A stretch of DNA of 64,000 nucleotides from Hydrogenophaga sp. GTDB taxonomy: Bacteria; Pseudomonadota; Gammaproteobacteria; Burkholderiales; Burkholderiaceae_C. The stretch covers positions 52,580-116,579 of the forward strand of contig NZ_JAOASO010000136.1 in NCBI RefSeq assembly GCF_030158645.1. Direction: 5' to 3'. Under the pieces are notes generated by a model. That model was given only the letters and a program-made list of their open reading frames with translations, was not told the origin of the DNA and did not search any database. A program made the translations under genes and the position numbers. Positions 56,361 through 64,000 of this stretch are shown here, piece after piece. Numbering within the stretch: position 1 is the first letter of the stretch; every line of letters begins with the position of its first letter.

Positions 56361-59300
56361 ATGCCCCCGCCCGACCCAGCAACGCCCGTTGCCACGCAGA
56401 AAATCTTCCGGTTCCGCCGGGAATACAACTCGTGGGTGGCCGACGAGACCATGGAGGACTACGCCCTGCGCTACACGCCGCGCGCGTTTCGCAAATGGAG
56501 CGAATGGCGGGTGGCCAACACGGCGTTTGGCTCGCTGTCGTTCCTGGCGCTGGAGGCCATTGGCGGTGCGATCGCGGTGAACTACGGCTTCGGCAATGCG
56601 ATGTGGGCGATCCTGGTGGTGGGGCTGGTGATCTTTTTCACCAGCCTGCCCATTGCCTACTACGCCGCGCGCTACGGGCTCGACATGGACCTGCTCACCC
56701 GGGGCGCGGGCTTCGGCTACCTGGGCTCGACCATCACCTCGCTGATCTACGCGGTGTTCACCTTCATCTTCTTCGCGATCGAGGCGGTGATCATGGCGCT
56801 GGCGCTGCAGATGGCGACCGACTGGCCGCTGCCGTGGTGCTACCTGATTTCGGCGGTGGTGATCATCCCGCTCGTGATCCGCGGCATCACGCTCATCTCG
56901 AAGCTGCAGGCCTGGACGCAGCCGCTCTACATGTTCCTGCTGTTCCTGCCGTTCGTGTGGATCGCGATTTCGCAGCCCCAGCTCTACCGCGACTTCTCCA
57001 GCCTCACCGGCATCCGCTCGGGCAGCAACGAGTTCCAGCCGCTGATGTTCGGCGCGGCGGCGGCGGTGATCTTTTCGCTGGTGGTGCAGATCGGCGAGCA
57101 GGTCGACTTTCTGCGCTTCATGCCCGAGCGCACGCGGCAGAACCACTGGCGGTGGTGGGCCGCGGTGCTGATTCCGGGGCCGGGCTGGATCGTGATGGGC
57201 ATGCTCAAGATGGCCGGCGGCGCCTTCCTCGCGTTCGCGGCCATGCAGTTCGAGGTGGCGCCCGAGCGCACCACCGAGCCCACCCAGATGTTCCTCGCCG
57301 GCTTCACCGAGGCCGTGGGGCACCCGGGTCTGGCGGTGGCCATGACGGTGGTGTTCGTGATCCTGGCGCAGATCAAGATCAACGTGACCAACGCCTACGC
57401 AGGCTCGCTGGCGTGGTCCAACTTCTTTGCGCGCGTGACGCACAGCCACCCGGGCCGCGTGGTCTGGCTGGTGTTCAACGTGGCGATCGCCACCCTGCTC
57501 ATGCTGCTGGGCGTGTTCGCCGGCATCGAGAAGGTGCTGGGGGTGTACAGCAACGTGGCGATTGCCTGGGTGGGCGCGCTGGTGGCCGACCTCATCATCA
57601 ACAAGCCGCTGGGCCTGAGCCCCAAGGGCATCGAGTTCCGCCGCGCCTACCTCTACGACTTCAACCCGGTGGGCATGGGCTCGATGATCATCGCGGCCAT
57701 CGTGGCCAGCCTGGCCTATGCGGGCGTGATGGGTGAGGTGGCGGCGGCGTTTTCGCCCTTCATCGCGCTGGGCCTGGCGCTGGTGCTCTCGCCGCTGATC
57801 GCCTGGGCCACCCGGGGCCGCTACTACCTGGCGCGCACGCCCTCCAAGGAATGGAAGCCGGGCGAGGTCGTGCGCTGCGCGGTGTGCGAGAACCAGTTTG
57901 AAAGCGAGGACATGGCCAGCTGCCCGGCCTACAGCGCGCCCATCTGCTCGCTGTGCTGCTCGCTGGAATCGCGCTGCCACGACCGCTGCAAGACCAACGC
58001 GCGCGCCACCGACCAGTTGCGTGCGCTGCTGGTGGCCGTGTTGCCCAAGGGCATGGCGGTGCGGGTGAACTTTCGCGCGGGCCAGTTTCTGGTGGTCTGG
58101 CTCACCATCAGCGCCGTCATGGCGTTCCTGATCGGCATGGTCTATGTGCAGGAGAGCCTGCACATGCCGGGCGCGGTGCTGCACGCGCCGTTTCTCAAGA
58201 TCTACGCTTTTTTGGTGCTGTTCGCGGCGGTGTGCTCGTGGTGGGTGGTGCTCACCACCGACAGCCGCCGCATGGCGCAGGACGAGTCGGAGCGGCAGAC
58301 GCAGCTGCTGATGCAGGAGATCGACGCCCACCAGCGCACCGACGCCGAACTGCAGTCGGCGCGCGACCGCGCCGAGGCCGCGAGCCAGGCCAAGACGCGC
58401 TACGTGGCCGGCATGACGCACGAGCTGCGCACACCGCTCACCAGCATCCTGGGCTACGCGCAGATCCTGCTGAAGAACAGCGACATCTCGGTCTGGGTGC
58501 GCGAGACCATCGCGACCATGCAGCGCAGCGGCCAGCACATGCACGCGCTCATCGACGGCTCGCTCGACCTCGCACGCATCGAGGCCGGCCGCCTGAAGCT
58601 CGACCCGGTGCCCTTGCCACTGGGCCAGCTGCTCGAAGACGTGGAGCGCATGGTGCGCCCGCAGGCCGAGGCCAAGGGCTTGCGCTTCGCCGTGCAGCAA
58701 GAGGGCGAACTGCCGGCCTGGGTGCGGGCCGATGCGAAGCGCCTGCGCCAGATCCTGATCAACCTGCTGAGCAACGCGGTGCGCTTCACCGACCAGGGCG
58801 AGGTGGTGCTCCGGCTCGACTTTCGTCAGCAGGTGGCGCGCATCGACGTGATCGACACCGGCATCGGCATCGCGGCACAAGACCAGACGCGCATCTTTCT
58901 GCCGTTCGAGCGCGGCAGCGCCGGCCGCCGCGCGCGCGACACCGGCACCGGCCTGGGCCTGACCATCACGCACCTGCTCACCGACATGATGGGCGGCGAA
59001 CTCACGCTCAAGAGCCGACCCGGGCACGGCAGCACCTTCTCGCTGCGCCTGTACCTGCCGGCCATCGCGTCGGACCCGCTGCACCCGCTGCCGATCCCCT
59101 CCACCCTGCGCGCCGTCACCGGCTACCTGGGGCCCCGGCGCACCCTGCTGGTGGTGGACGACCAGCCGCTGCACCGGCAGCTGCTGGCCAGCATCCTGGT
59201 GCCGCTGGGGTTCGTGGTGCGCGAAGCGGCCAGCGGCCAGGAGTGCCTGGAGATCATCGAACACCACCCGCCCGACCTGCTGCTGCTCGACCTCACCATG

Positions 59301-59789
59301 GACGGCCTGGACGGCTGGCAGACCGCCGCGGCGGTGCGCCTGCTGTGGCCGGCCGCCACCCTGCCCATCGTGTTCGTCTCGGCCAACCTCTTTGACAACC
59401 GCCCGGAAGAACTCACCAAACTGGCGTGCCAGGGCTTTGTGGCCAAGCCGATGGTGGAGTCGGAACTGCTGGACGCGCTCAAGCGCGCGCTGGTGCTGGA
59501 ATGGGTGACCGAACAGGCGCCCGCCACCACGCCGGTGAGCTTCGAGCGCCACCGCGTCACGGGCCTGCCGCTGCCCGAAGACCTGCGCGAAGAACTGCAA
59601 CGGCTGGCGCGCCAGGGCCAGGCCGCCGCGCTGCGCCAGCGCCTGTGGCAGGCGCAGACCGCCGAGCCCGCCCACGCCGCCACGCTGGCGCTGCTGCAGT
59701 CGTGCGCGGACCGGTTCGACTTTCAAACCCTGATCGAATACCTCAGGGACACCGCGGAGCTCACGGAAGAAGATGACATCAACACCTGA
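56361..59789 (+). CDS. NCS1-type permease fused to a Cys/His cluster and a hybrid histidine kinase
   Basis: The 1,142-residue protein starts with a full-length transporter domain of the NCS1 (cytosine/purine permease) type, about twelve membrane helices in residues 40-495 (TAFGSLSFLALEAIGG, RGAGFGYLGSTITSL). A cysteine cluster at about 504-545 (CAVC, then CPAY, CSLCC, CHDRC) may bind metal. A pair of helices (about 575-635) and a coiled coil follow, then HisKA with His687 (THELRTPLTSILGY), HATPase (LLSNAVRF, DTGIGI, GTGLGL) and a receiver domain with Asp977 (LLLLDLTMDGLDGW). This architecture is like CbrA (SLC5-kinase) but with a different transporter family. ATG 56361 is chosen; an earlier ATG 56331 is less likely. 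Confidence 0.9.
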   Translation: MPPPDPATPVATQKIFRFRREYNSWVADETMEDYALRYTPRAFRKWSEWRVANTAFGSLSFLALEAIGGAIAVNYGFGNAMWAILVVGLVIFFTSLPIAYYAARYGLDMDLLTRGAGFGYLGSTITSLIYAVFTFIFFAIEAVIMALALQMATDWPLPWCYLISAVVIIPLVIRGITLISKLQAWTQPLYMFLLFLPFVWIAISQPQLYRDFSSLTGIRSGSNEFQPLMFGAAAAVIFSLVVQIGEQVDFLRFMPERTRQNHWRWWAAVLIPGPGWIVMGMLKMAGGAFLAFAAMQFEVAPERTTEPTQMFLAGFTEAVGHPGLAVAMTVVFVILAQIKINVTNAYAGSLAWSNFFARVTHSHPGRVVWLVFNVAIATLLMLLGVFAGIEKVLGVYSNVAIAWVGALVADLIINKPLGLSPKGIEFRRAYLYDFNPVGMGSMIIAAIVASLAYAGVMGEVAAAFSPFIALGLALVLSPLIAWATRGRYYLARTPSKEWKPGEVVRCAVCENQFESEDMASCPAYSAPICSLCCSLESRCHDRCKTNARATDQLRALLVAVLPKGMAVRVNFRAGQFLVVWLTISAVMAFLIGMVYVQESLHMPGAVLHAPFLKIYAFLVLFAAVCSWWVVLTTDSRRMAQDESERQTQLLMQEIDAHQRTDAELQSARDRAEAASQAKTRYVAGMTHELRTPLTSILGYAQILLKNSDISVWVRETIATMQRSGQHMHALIDGSLDLARIEAGRLKLDPVPLPLGQLLEDVERMVRPQAEAKGLRFAVQQEGELPAWVRADAKRLRQILINLLSNAVRFTDQGEVVLRLDFRQQVARIDVIDTGIGIAAQDQTRIFLPFERGSAGRRARDTGTGLGLTITHLLTDMMGGELTLKSRPGHGSTFSLRLYLPAIASDPLHPLPIPSTLRAVTGYLGPRRTLLVVDDQPLHRQLLASILVPLGFVVREAASGQECLEIIEHHPPDLLLLDLTMDGLDGWQTAAAVRLLWPAATLPIVFVSANLFDNRPEELTKLACQGFVAKPMVESELLDALKRALVLEWVTEQAPATTPVSFERHRVTGLPLPEDLREELQRLARQGQAAALRQRLWQAQTAEPAHAATLALLQSCADRFDFQTLIEYLRDTAELTEEDDINT

Positions 59790-60693
59790 CCCAGTGGCCA
59801 CACCACCGTTGGTCACGCCACCCGTGATCCTGGTGGTGGACGACGCCGTGGACACCTTGCGCATGCTCGGCGATGCGCTGGTTGCCGAGGGCTACGTGGT
59901 GCTCGCCGCGCGCGACGCCGAAGAAGCGCTCGAACGGTTTGAAGTGGCGGTGCCCGACGGGGTGCTGCTCGACGCGGTGATGCCCGGCATGGACGGCTTC
60001 GCGTTGTGCGAGCACCTCAAGGCCACGCCCGCCTGGTCGCACGTGCCCATCGTCTTCATGACCGGCCTCTCCGAGAGCGACCAGATCCTGCGCGGCTTTG
60101 CGTGCGGCGGCGTGGACTACGTGGTCAAGCCGCTGCGCATTCCGGAGGTGATGGCGCGGCTGGCCACGCACGTGCGCAACGCGCGCGTGACGCGGCTGGC
60201 GCAGGAGGCGGTGGACGTGGCCGGCATGGGCACCGTGGTGCTGGACACGCAGGGCCGCATGGCCTGGCGCTCGCCGCAGGCCACGGCCTGGCTCGCGCAG
60301 GCCTTCGGCGTGGACGCCGCCGCCAGCAAGCGGGCCAGCGAATGGCTCGGCACCGCGCTGAACCACGACAACAGCACCTTCGACCTCGGGCGCCACGGCC
60401 GGCTGCTCGCGCGCAACATGGGCCAGGGCAATCTGGGCGAGTCGATGCTGCTGCTCACGCTCACGCCCGACAGCGCCACCGCCCAGCGCCTGCGCGACAT
60501 CGCGCTCACGCCGCGCGAGACCGAGGTGCTCTCGTGGCTGGCCAAGGGCAAAACCAACCGCGACATCGCCGAGATCCTGGGCATGAGCCACCGCACGGTG
60601 AACAAACACCTGGAGCATGTGTTCGAGAAACTGGGCGTGGAAACGCGGTCTGCCGCGGCTGCCATCGCCGGGCGCTTGCTGCCGCAAGTCTGA
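59773..60693 (+). CDS. Response regulator, receiver plus LuxR-type helix-turn-helix
   Basis: The 306-residue protein has a receiver domain (ILVVDDAVDTLRML, phosphoacceptor Asp67 in GVLLDAVMPGMDG, Lys in VVKPLRIPEV), a middle region at about 140-235 that may be PAS-like, and a C-terminal LuxR helix-turn-helix (LTPRETEVLSWLAKGKTNRD, then SHRTVNKHLEHVFEKLGV; quoted in parts). It overlaps the sensor kinase gene by 17 bases, so it is its cognate regulator. The likely targets are the divergent urt/fmd/ami operon and its own operon. Confidence 0.92.
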   Translation: MTSTPDPVATPPLVTPPVILVVDDAVDTLRMLGDALVAEGYVVLAARDAEEALERFEVAVPDGVLLDAVMPGMDGFALCEHLKATPAWSHVPIVFMTGLSESDQILRGFACGGVDYVVKPLRIPEVMARLATHVRNARVTRLAQEAVDVAGMGTVVLDTQGRMAWRSPQATAWLAQAFGVDAAASKRASEWLGTALNHDNSTFDLGRHGRLLARNMGQGNLGESMLLLTLTPDSATAQRLRDIALTPRETEVLSWLAKGKTNRDIAEILGMSHRTVNKHLEHVFEKLGVETRSAAAAIAGRLLPQV

Positions 60694-60711
60694 AAAGCAG
60701 GCGGTTTTTCT

Positions 60712-60745
60712 CCCTCTCACCCTGGGGAGAGGGCCGGGGTGAGGG
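60712..60745. repeat. Intergenic hairpin repeat of the CCCTCTCACCC type
   Basis: CCCTCTC (60712-60718) pairs with GAGAGGG (60727-60733), and CTCACCC (60716-60722) can alternatively pair with GGGGTGAG (60736-60743). This competing double hairpin resembles a repeat common in proteobacterial intergenic regions. It separates the response regulator from the sigma54 activator gene and may weaken readthrough. Confidence 0.55.
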
Positions 60746-60782
60746 CCGCCTCGCGGGCGCGATGCTTGCTTGCGCTTGAGCC

Positions 60783-62411
60783 ATGCCCCACCGCACCGAC
60801 CCCGACCACACCAACACCGACTGGCACGCCCAGGAGCTGCTGCTCATGCGCGAGGTCATGAAGCTGGTGGGCCGCAGCCTGGCGCCGGCGTTTGTGCTGC
60901 GCGAGATGCTGCACCTCATGAGCGAGCTGCTCGGCCTGAACCGGGGCCGCATGGTGCTGGCCGACGACGCCACCAGCGGCCAGACCCGGGACCAGCGCAC
61001 CGCCTCCATCCGCCACGCCTACGGCCTCACCGCCGGGCAGGTGGCCAGCGGCGTGTACCGCTGGGGCGAAGGCATCACCGGGCGGGTGCTGCAGACCGGC
61101 CTGCCCGCCATCGTGCAGGACGTGGAGGCCGAGCCGCTGTTTTTGTTTCGCTGCGTGCCGCGCAGCCAGCTGCCGCCGCAGACCGTGGCCTTTCTGGCGC
61201 TGCCCATCGAGGTGAACGGCGCCACCATCGGCGTGCTGGCCTGCCACCGCATCCGCAGCCGCCAGCGCCATTTGAACGACGACCTGGCGCTGCTGCGCAT
61301 CTTGGCCACGCTGGCCGGGCAGCTGCTCCAGCTGGAGCAGCTGGTGGCCGAAGAAACCCGCCAGCTCGAAGAGCGCAACGCCGCCCTGGCCCGCGCGCTG
61401 GACACCAGCACCGCGCGCTACGGGCTCATTGGCCGCTCACCCGCGCTCTTGCAGGCCCTGGGCGAGCTGGAGCGCGTGTCGCAGTCGCAAGCCACGGTGC
61501 TGCTGCTGGGCGAGTCGGGCACCGGCAAGGAGCTGTTTGCCCGCGCCGTGCACCTGGCCAGCGGCCGGCACGACCAGCCCTTCATCAAGGTGAACTGCTC
61601 CGCCATCCCCGACACCTTGTTCGAGTCCGAACTGTTCGGCTACGAGCGCGGCGCCTTCACCGGCGCCAACACCGCGCGCGCCGGCTGGTTCGAGCAGGCC
61701 AACGGCGGCACCATCTTTCTGGACGAGATCGGCGAGCTGCCGCTGGCCATGCAGAGCAAGCTGCTGCGCACCCTGCAAGAAGGCACGCTGGTGCGCCTGG
61801 GCGGCACGCGCGAGGTGAAGGTGAACGTGCGCCTGGTGGCCGCCACCAACCGCGACCTCGCGCGCGACGTGCAGGCCGGGCAGTTCCGGCAAGACCTGTA
61901 CTACCGGCTCAACGTGATCCCGATCCGCCTGCCCAGCCTGCGCGAGCGGCGCGAAGACATCCGCGCGCTCGCCCTGCATTTTGTGAACCGCGCCAACCAG
62001 GCCCACGAGCGCAACGTGCACCTGGCGCCAGAAGCCATGGCTCGGCTGGAAACGCACGACTGGCCCGGCAACATCCGCGAGCTGGGCAACCTCATCGAAC
62101 GCCTGGTGCTGCTGACCGACCACACCCGCGTGACCGCCGTGGCGCTGGAGCGCTTCATGCCCGAGTCGTCACCGCCCGCGCCCGGCGCGGTGACTGCCCT
62201 GGACAGGCCGGGCACCAGCGCGCCGCCCGCCGCGGCCGGCCCCGCGCCCGACGCCCTGGTGCGCGACTACCAGAGCGCCAACTCCCACACCGCCGAACAC
62301 CTGCGCCGGGCGCTCGACCAGCACCAGGGCAACCAGTCGCGCGCCGCGCAAAGCCTGGGGCTCACGCTGCGGCAGTTCAGCTACCGGCTGCGCAAGGCCG
62401 GGCTGCGGTGA
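60783..62411 (+). CDS. NifA-like sigma54-dependent activator (GAF-AAA+-Fis)
   Basis: The 542-residue protein has an N-terminal GAF domain (about residues 20-185, with [21 protein letters not shown] as its core, quoted in part), a sigma54-interaction AAA+ domain with Walker A GESGTGKE, the GAFTGA loop ([10 protein letters not shown]) and Walker [14 protein letters not shown], and a C-terminal Fis-type helix-turn-helix ([20 protein letters not shown]). The layout is that of NifA/FhlA-type activators with a small-molecule or redox GAF input. Its position after the two-component genes suggests a link to nitrogen metabolism, but no nif gene is present. Confidence 0.92.
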   Translation: MPHRTDPDHTNTDWHAQELLLMREVMKLVGRSLAPAFVLREMLHLMSELLGLNRGRMVLADDATSGQTRDQRTASIRHAYGLTAGQVASGVYRWGEGITGRVLQTGLPAIVQDVEAEPLFLFRCVPRSQLPPQTVAFLALPIEVNGATIGVLACHRIRSRQRHLNDDLALLRILATLAGQLLQLEQLVAEETRQLEERNAALARALDTSTARYGLIGRSPALLQALGELERVSQSQATVLLLGESGTGKELFARAVHLASGRHDQPFIKVNCSAIPDTLFESELFGYERGAFTGANTARAGWFEQANGGTIFLDEIGELPLAMQSKLLRTLQEGTLVRLGGTREVKVNVRLVAATNRDLARDVQAGQFRQDLYYRLNVIPIRLPSLRERREDIRALALHFVNRANQAHERNVHLAPEAMARLETHDWPGNIRELGNLIERLVLLTDHTRVTAVALERFMPESSPPAPGAVTALDRPGTSAPPAAAGPAPDALVRDYQSANSHTAEHLRRALDQHQGNQSRAAQSLGLTLRQFSYRLRKAGLR

Positions 62412-62539
62412 AACCAAGGCCATGACGCCCGACACGGCAAGCCTCGGCGATACTCAAATCCCGCGTTGGGTGAGCGCCGGCCGCGAGACGGAGCGACCGC
62501 GTTTCACCACCTTTCACATCCACTGAACACCGAAAACCC

Positions 62540-63058
62540 ATGGAAAAGCTGCTCTCAAGCGTTGGTTCGTTGCTGTACGGCATGCGTTTCACCATGCTCT
62601 TCTTCTACGTCGGGCTGGTCGCCATCATCTTCGGCATCCTGGGCAAGTTTTTGCTGGAAACCTACAAGCTCTTCACCACCCTGATGTTTGACGATCTGCA
62701 GAAGATCGACCTCATCATCAAGGTGCTGGAGCTGGTGGACATGACCATGGTCGCCCAGCTGGTCTGGGTGGTGGCGCTGGCGGGTGTGTCGCTGTTCGTG
62801 ACCACCGGGCACTTTGATTCCAAAGAGATGAAAAAGCCCGACTGGCTCGACCACGTCAACACCTACAACCTCAAGCTCAAGCTGGCCTTCGCCATCATTT
62901 CCATCTCGGGCGTGCACGCGCTCAAAACCTACCTCAGCGGCGAGCTGACCCTGGAGAACATCCAGGTCGTCACCATGGTGGCGGTGATCCATTTCACCTT
63001 CGTGCTCTCGGCCATCGGCATCTCGTTTGCCGAGCGGCTGACGCGAGACAAACACTGA
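62540..63058 (+). CDS. UPF0114 (YqhA family) membrane protein
   Basis: The 172-residue protein has three or four membrane helices and the family motifs (GMRFTMLFFYVGLVAIIFG, VTTGHFDSKEMKKPDWL, LKLKLAFAIISISGVHALK). The function is unknown across the family. It seems to be a free-standing gene, followed 12 bases on by a short unknown gene. Confidence 0.88.
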   Translation: MEKLLSSVGSLLYGMRFTMLFFYVGLVAIIFGILGKFLLETYKLFTTLMFDDLQKIDLIIKVLELVDMTMVAQLVWVVALAGVSLFVTTGHFDSKEMKKPDWLDHVNTYNLKLKLAFAIISISGVHALKTYLSGELTLENIQVVTMVAVIHFTFVLSAIGISFAERLTRDKH

Positions 63059-63070
63059 GGCAACGCCGCC

Positions 63071-63289
63071 ATGAAAACCATCGACGAAATGCTGAACCTG
63101 GCCCTGCTGACGCCCGACGAGCACCAGCAGATCAGCAGCTGGATCGCCCAGGCCGACACCCCCGACGAGATCCTGAAGATGCCGCCCCTGCTGTGGCGAG
63201 CGGTGGAGCGGGCGAGTGCGGTGATGGGGATTGATGAGGATTTGCTGCGGCCGCCTGCGTTGGATGGGGACGATTTCGTCAGTCGATAG
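63071..63289 (+). CDS. Small hypothetical protein
   Basis: The 72-residue acidic helical protein starts 12 bases after the UPF0114 gene. It has no signal peptide, Cys cluster or motif that I recognise (IDEMLNLALLTPDEHQQISSW is the most ordered part). It is probably cotranscribed with its upstream neighbour. Confidence 0.6.
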   Translation: MKTIDEMLNLALLTPDEHQQISSWIAQADTPDEILKMPPLLWRAVERASAVMGIDEDLLRPPALDGDDFVSR

Positions 63290-63336
63290 GCTCCGTTTCT
63301 TGAGAAGAGCGATGGGACAAGACGCTTTCGCCGCGC

Positions 63337-63609
63337 ATGAAAACCTTCCGGCTCCAGATTGACGGACGGGAGACCGACATTGCGGCCCACAGCGACACCA
63401 GCTTGTTCGCTTCGATGACGCGCGCCGGCGTTGCATGGCCGGTGTCCTGCCGCAACGGTACTTGTCGCACCTGCATCGCTCGCTTGCTACAGGGGCAGGT
63501 GCGCTACGAAATTCCCTGGCCCGGCCTGAGCCCCGAGGAAAAGGACGAAGGCTACTGCTTACCCTGCGTAGCGCGGCCCATGTCGGATGTTGTGATTGCT
63601 CGGCCATGA
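63337..63609 (+). CDS. 2Fe-2S plant-type ferredoxin
   Basis: The 90-residue protein has the cysteine pattern of a plant-type 2Fe-2S ferredoxin: CRNGTCRTC followed about 30 residues later by YCLPC. It lacks extra domains. It could donate electrons to an oxygenase or other enzyme, none of which is adjacent. Confidence 0.9.
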   Translation: MKTFRLQIDGRETDIAAHSDTSLFASMTRAGVAWPVSCRNGTCRTCIARLLQGQVRYEIPWPGLSPEEKDEGYCLPCVARPMSDVVIARP

Positions 63610-63863
63610 AAACCAAACTGTGCGGTAAACACTGATCGGGCTCGCCTATCTGGATAACTGCTAGAGACTGGTTGCAGACGGTCGCGCTCAAGGGCTTAGA
63701 TCGTCTCAAGTGAAATCACCGGTCGTCGGGTACGTAGCACCTCGAACGGCGGCAATACCTCCGTCACCAGTCGCAACCTTTTATCAAATGGGAGAGAAGC
63801 AAAAAGCTCGGATCCCCGGCAAGTTTTGTCGAGACGAGTGGCGCCCACTGGAGGCCCGAGACA
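63610..63863. other. Intergenic region without recognisable genes
   Basis: About 250 bases between the ferredoxin and mscL contain no credible ORF, hairpin terminator or promoter that I can support. The base composition is noticeably less GC-rich than in the neighbouring genes. Confidence 0.5.
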
Positions 63864-64000
63864 TCATCTCTTGAGGCTGTCGCGGATCTCGCGCAACAAC
63901 ACCACATCTTCAGGCGTGGCCACGGGAGTTGGTGGTGCAGCCGGCGTCTCGCGCTTGAGCCGATTGACCTGCTTGATCATCAGGAAAATGATGAATGCCA
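63864..64000 (-). CDS. mscL: Large-conductance mechanosensitive channel MscL (partial, C-terminus only)
   Basis: The last 44 residues of an MscL protein are read from the right edge leftward: the end of the second membrane helix ([17 protein letters not shown]), a Pro-rich linker, and the C-terminal cytoplasmic helix ([15 protein letters not shown]) before the stop. The gene continues beyond the window. MscL opens under extreme membrane tension to relieve osmotic shock. Confidence 0.9.
   Translation of the reverse strand, partial: AFIIFLMIKQVNRLKRETPAAPPTPVATPEDVVLLREIRDSLKR

Noticed and set aside
56208..59864. A 1,218-codon open frame on the minus strand, opposite the sensor kinase
   Set aside because: It is His/Arg/Gln-rich with no domain, lies antisense to a gene with clear domains, and is explained by GC-rich codon bias leaving the opposite strand open. 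The same applies to the long frames opposite metH, comM, mrdA and alr.
60712..60745. Terminator after the response regulator gene
   Set aside because: The hairpins are strong but have no U tract and can pair in two competing ways. I call it an intergenic repeat instead.

Overview
The window is high-GC, gene-dense bacterial chromosome with no rRNA, tRNA, CRISPR array, insertion sequence or prophage that I can recognise. The gene set (gatCA beside mreBCD-mrdA, glcEF, two amtB genes, an MmsA-type dehydrogenase, UrtABCDE plus amidases, and a methionine synthase lacking its homocysteine domain behind an SAH riboswitch) fits Burkholderiales, most likely Comamonadaceae of the Hydrogenophaga/Rhodoferax kind. 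The genus is an inference from gene families, not a search result.

Layout. 1-6.4 kb: gatA (cut by the window edge) and gatC, divergent from the cell-shape operon mreB-mreC-mreD-mrdA. 6.4-9.3 kb: a TSUP permease, a regulatory stretch with an NtrC-like site and a sigma54 promoter, then an ammonium transporter. 9.3-15.5 kb: GMC oxidoreductase, DUF2007 protein, mmsA with a divergent LysR regulator, a Tim44-like membrane protein and an ankyrin protein. 15.5-23.8 kb: an AppA-like BLUF photoreceptor, a PHB-depolymerase-type esterase, a ribbon-helix-helix regulator beside an AI-2E-family permease, and an NhaR-like regulator divergent from a yccA-terB-exoD operon. 23.9-31.8 kb: a HAD-UbiA fusion, a small flippase-like protein and a GT39 glycosyltransferase in one operon, then alr/lplT, a receiver-like protein and a glutathione peroxidase. 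31.8-39.6 kb: glcE-glcF-lrgA-lrgB, then glnK-amtB under a second sigma54 promoter with two tandem NtrC-type sites, then comM. 39.7-46.2 kb: an aldehyde dehydrogenase, DoxX, a hipBA pair with a palindromic operator, and metH with its riboswitch.

46.2-62.4 kb is the most interesting part. It is an amide/urea nitrogen locus. A ten-gene leftward run encodes an ABC importer (urtABCDE), formamidase FmdA, FmdB, the aliphatic amidase AmiE and a MoxR-AAA/VWA pair. Divergently there is a 1,142-residue protein that joins an NCS1-type permease, a Cys/His cluster and a complete hybrid histidine kinase. It is followed by a LuxR-type response regulator (overlapping genes) and a NifA-like sigma54 activator. 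Two overlapping inverted repeats lie in the divergent promoter region. The simplest reading is that the permease-kinase senses an amide, urea or pyrimidine-like nitrogen compound and drives its uptake and hydrolysis to ammonia, which ties in with the two NtrC-controlled ammonium transporters elsewhere in the window.

The right end holds a UPF0114 membrane protein, a short unknown protein, a 2Fe-2S ferredoxin and the C-terminus of mscL (cut by the window edge). Many long open frames lie opposite real genes here because of the GC content, and I treated them as shadows.
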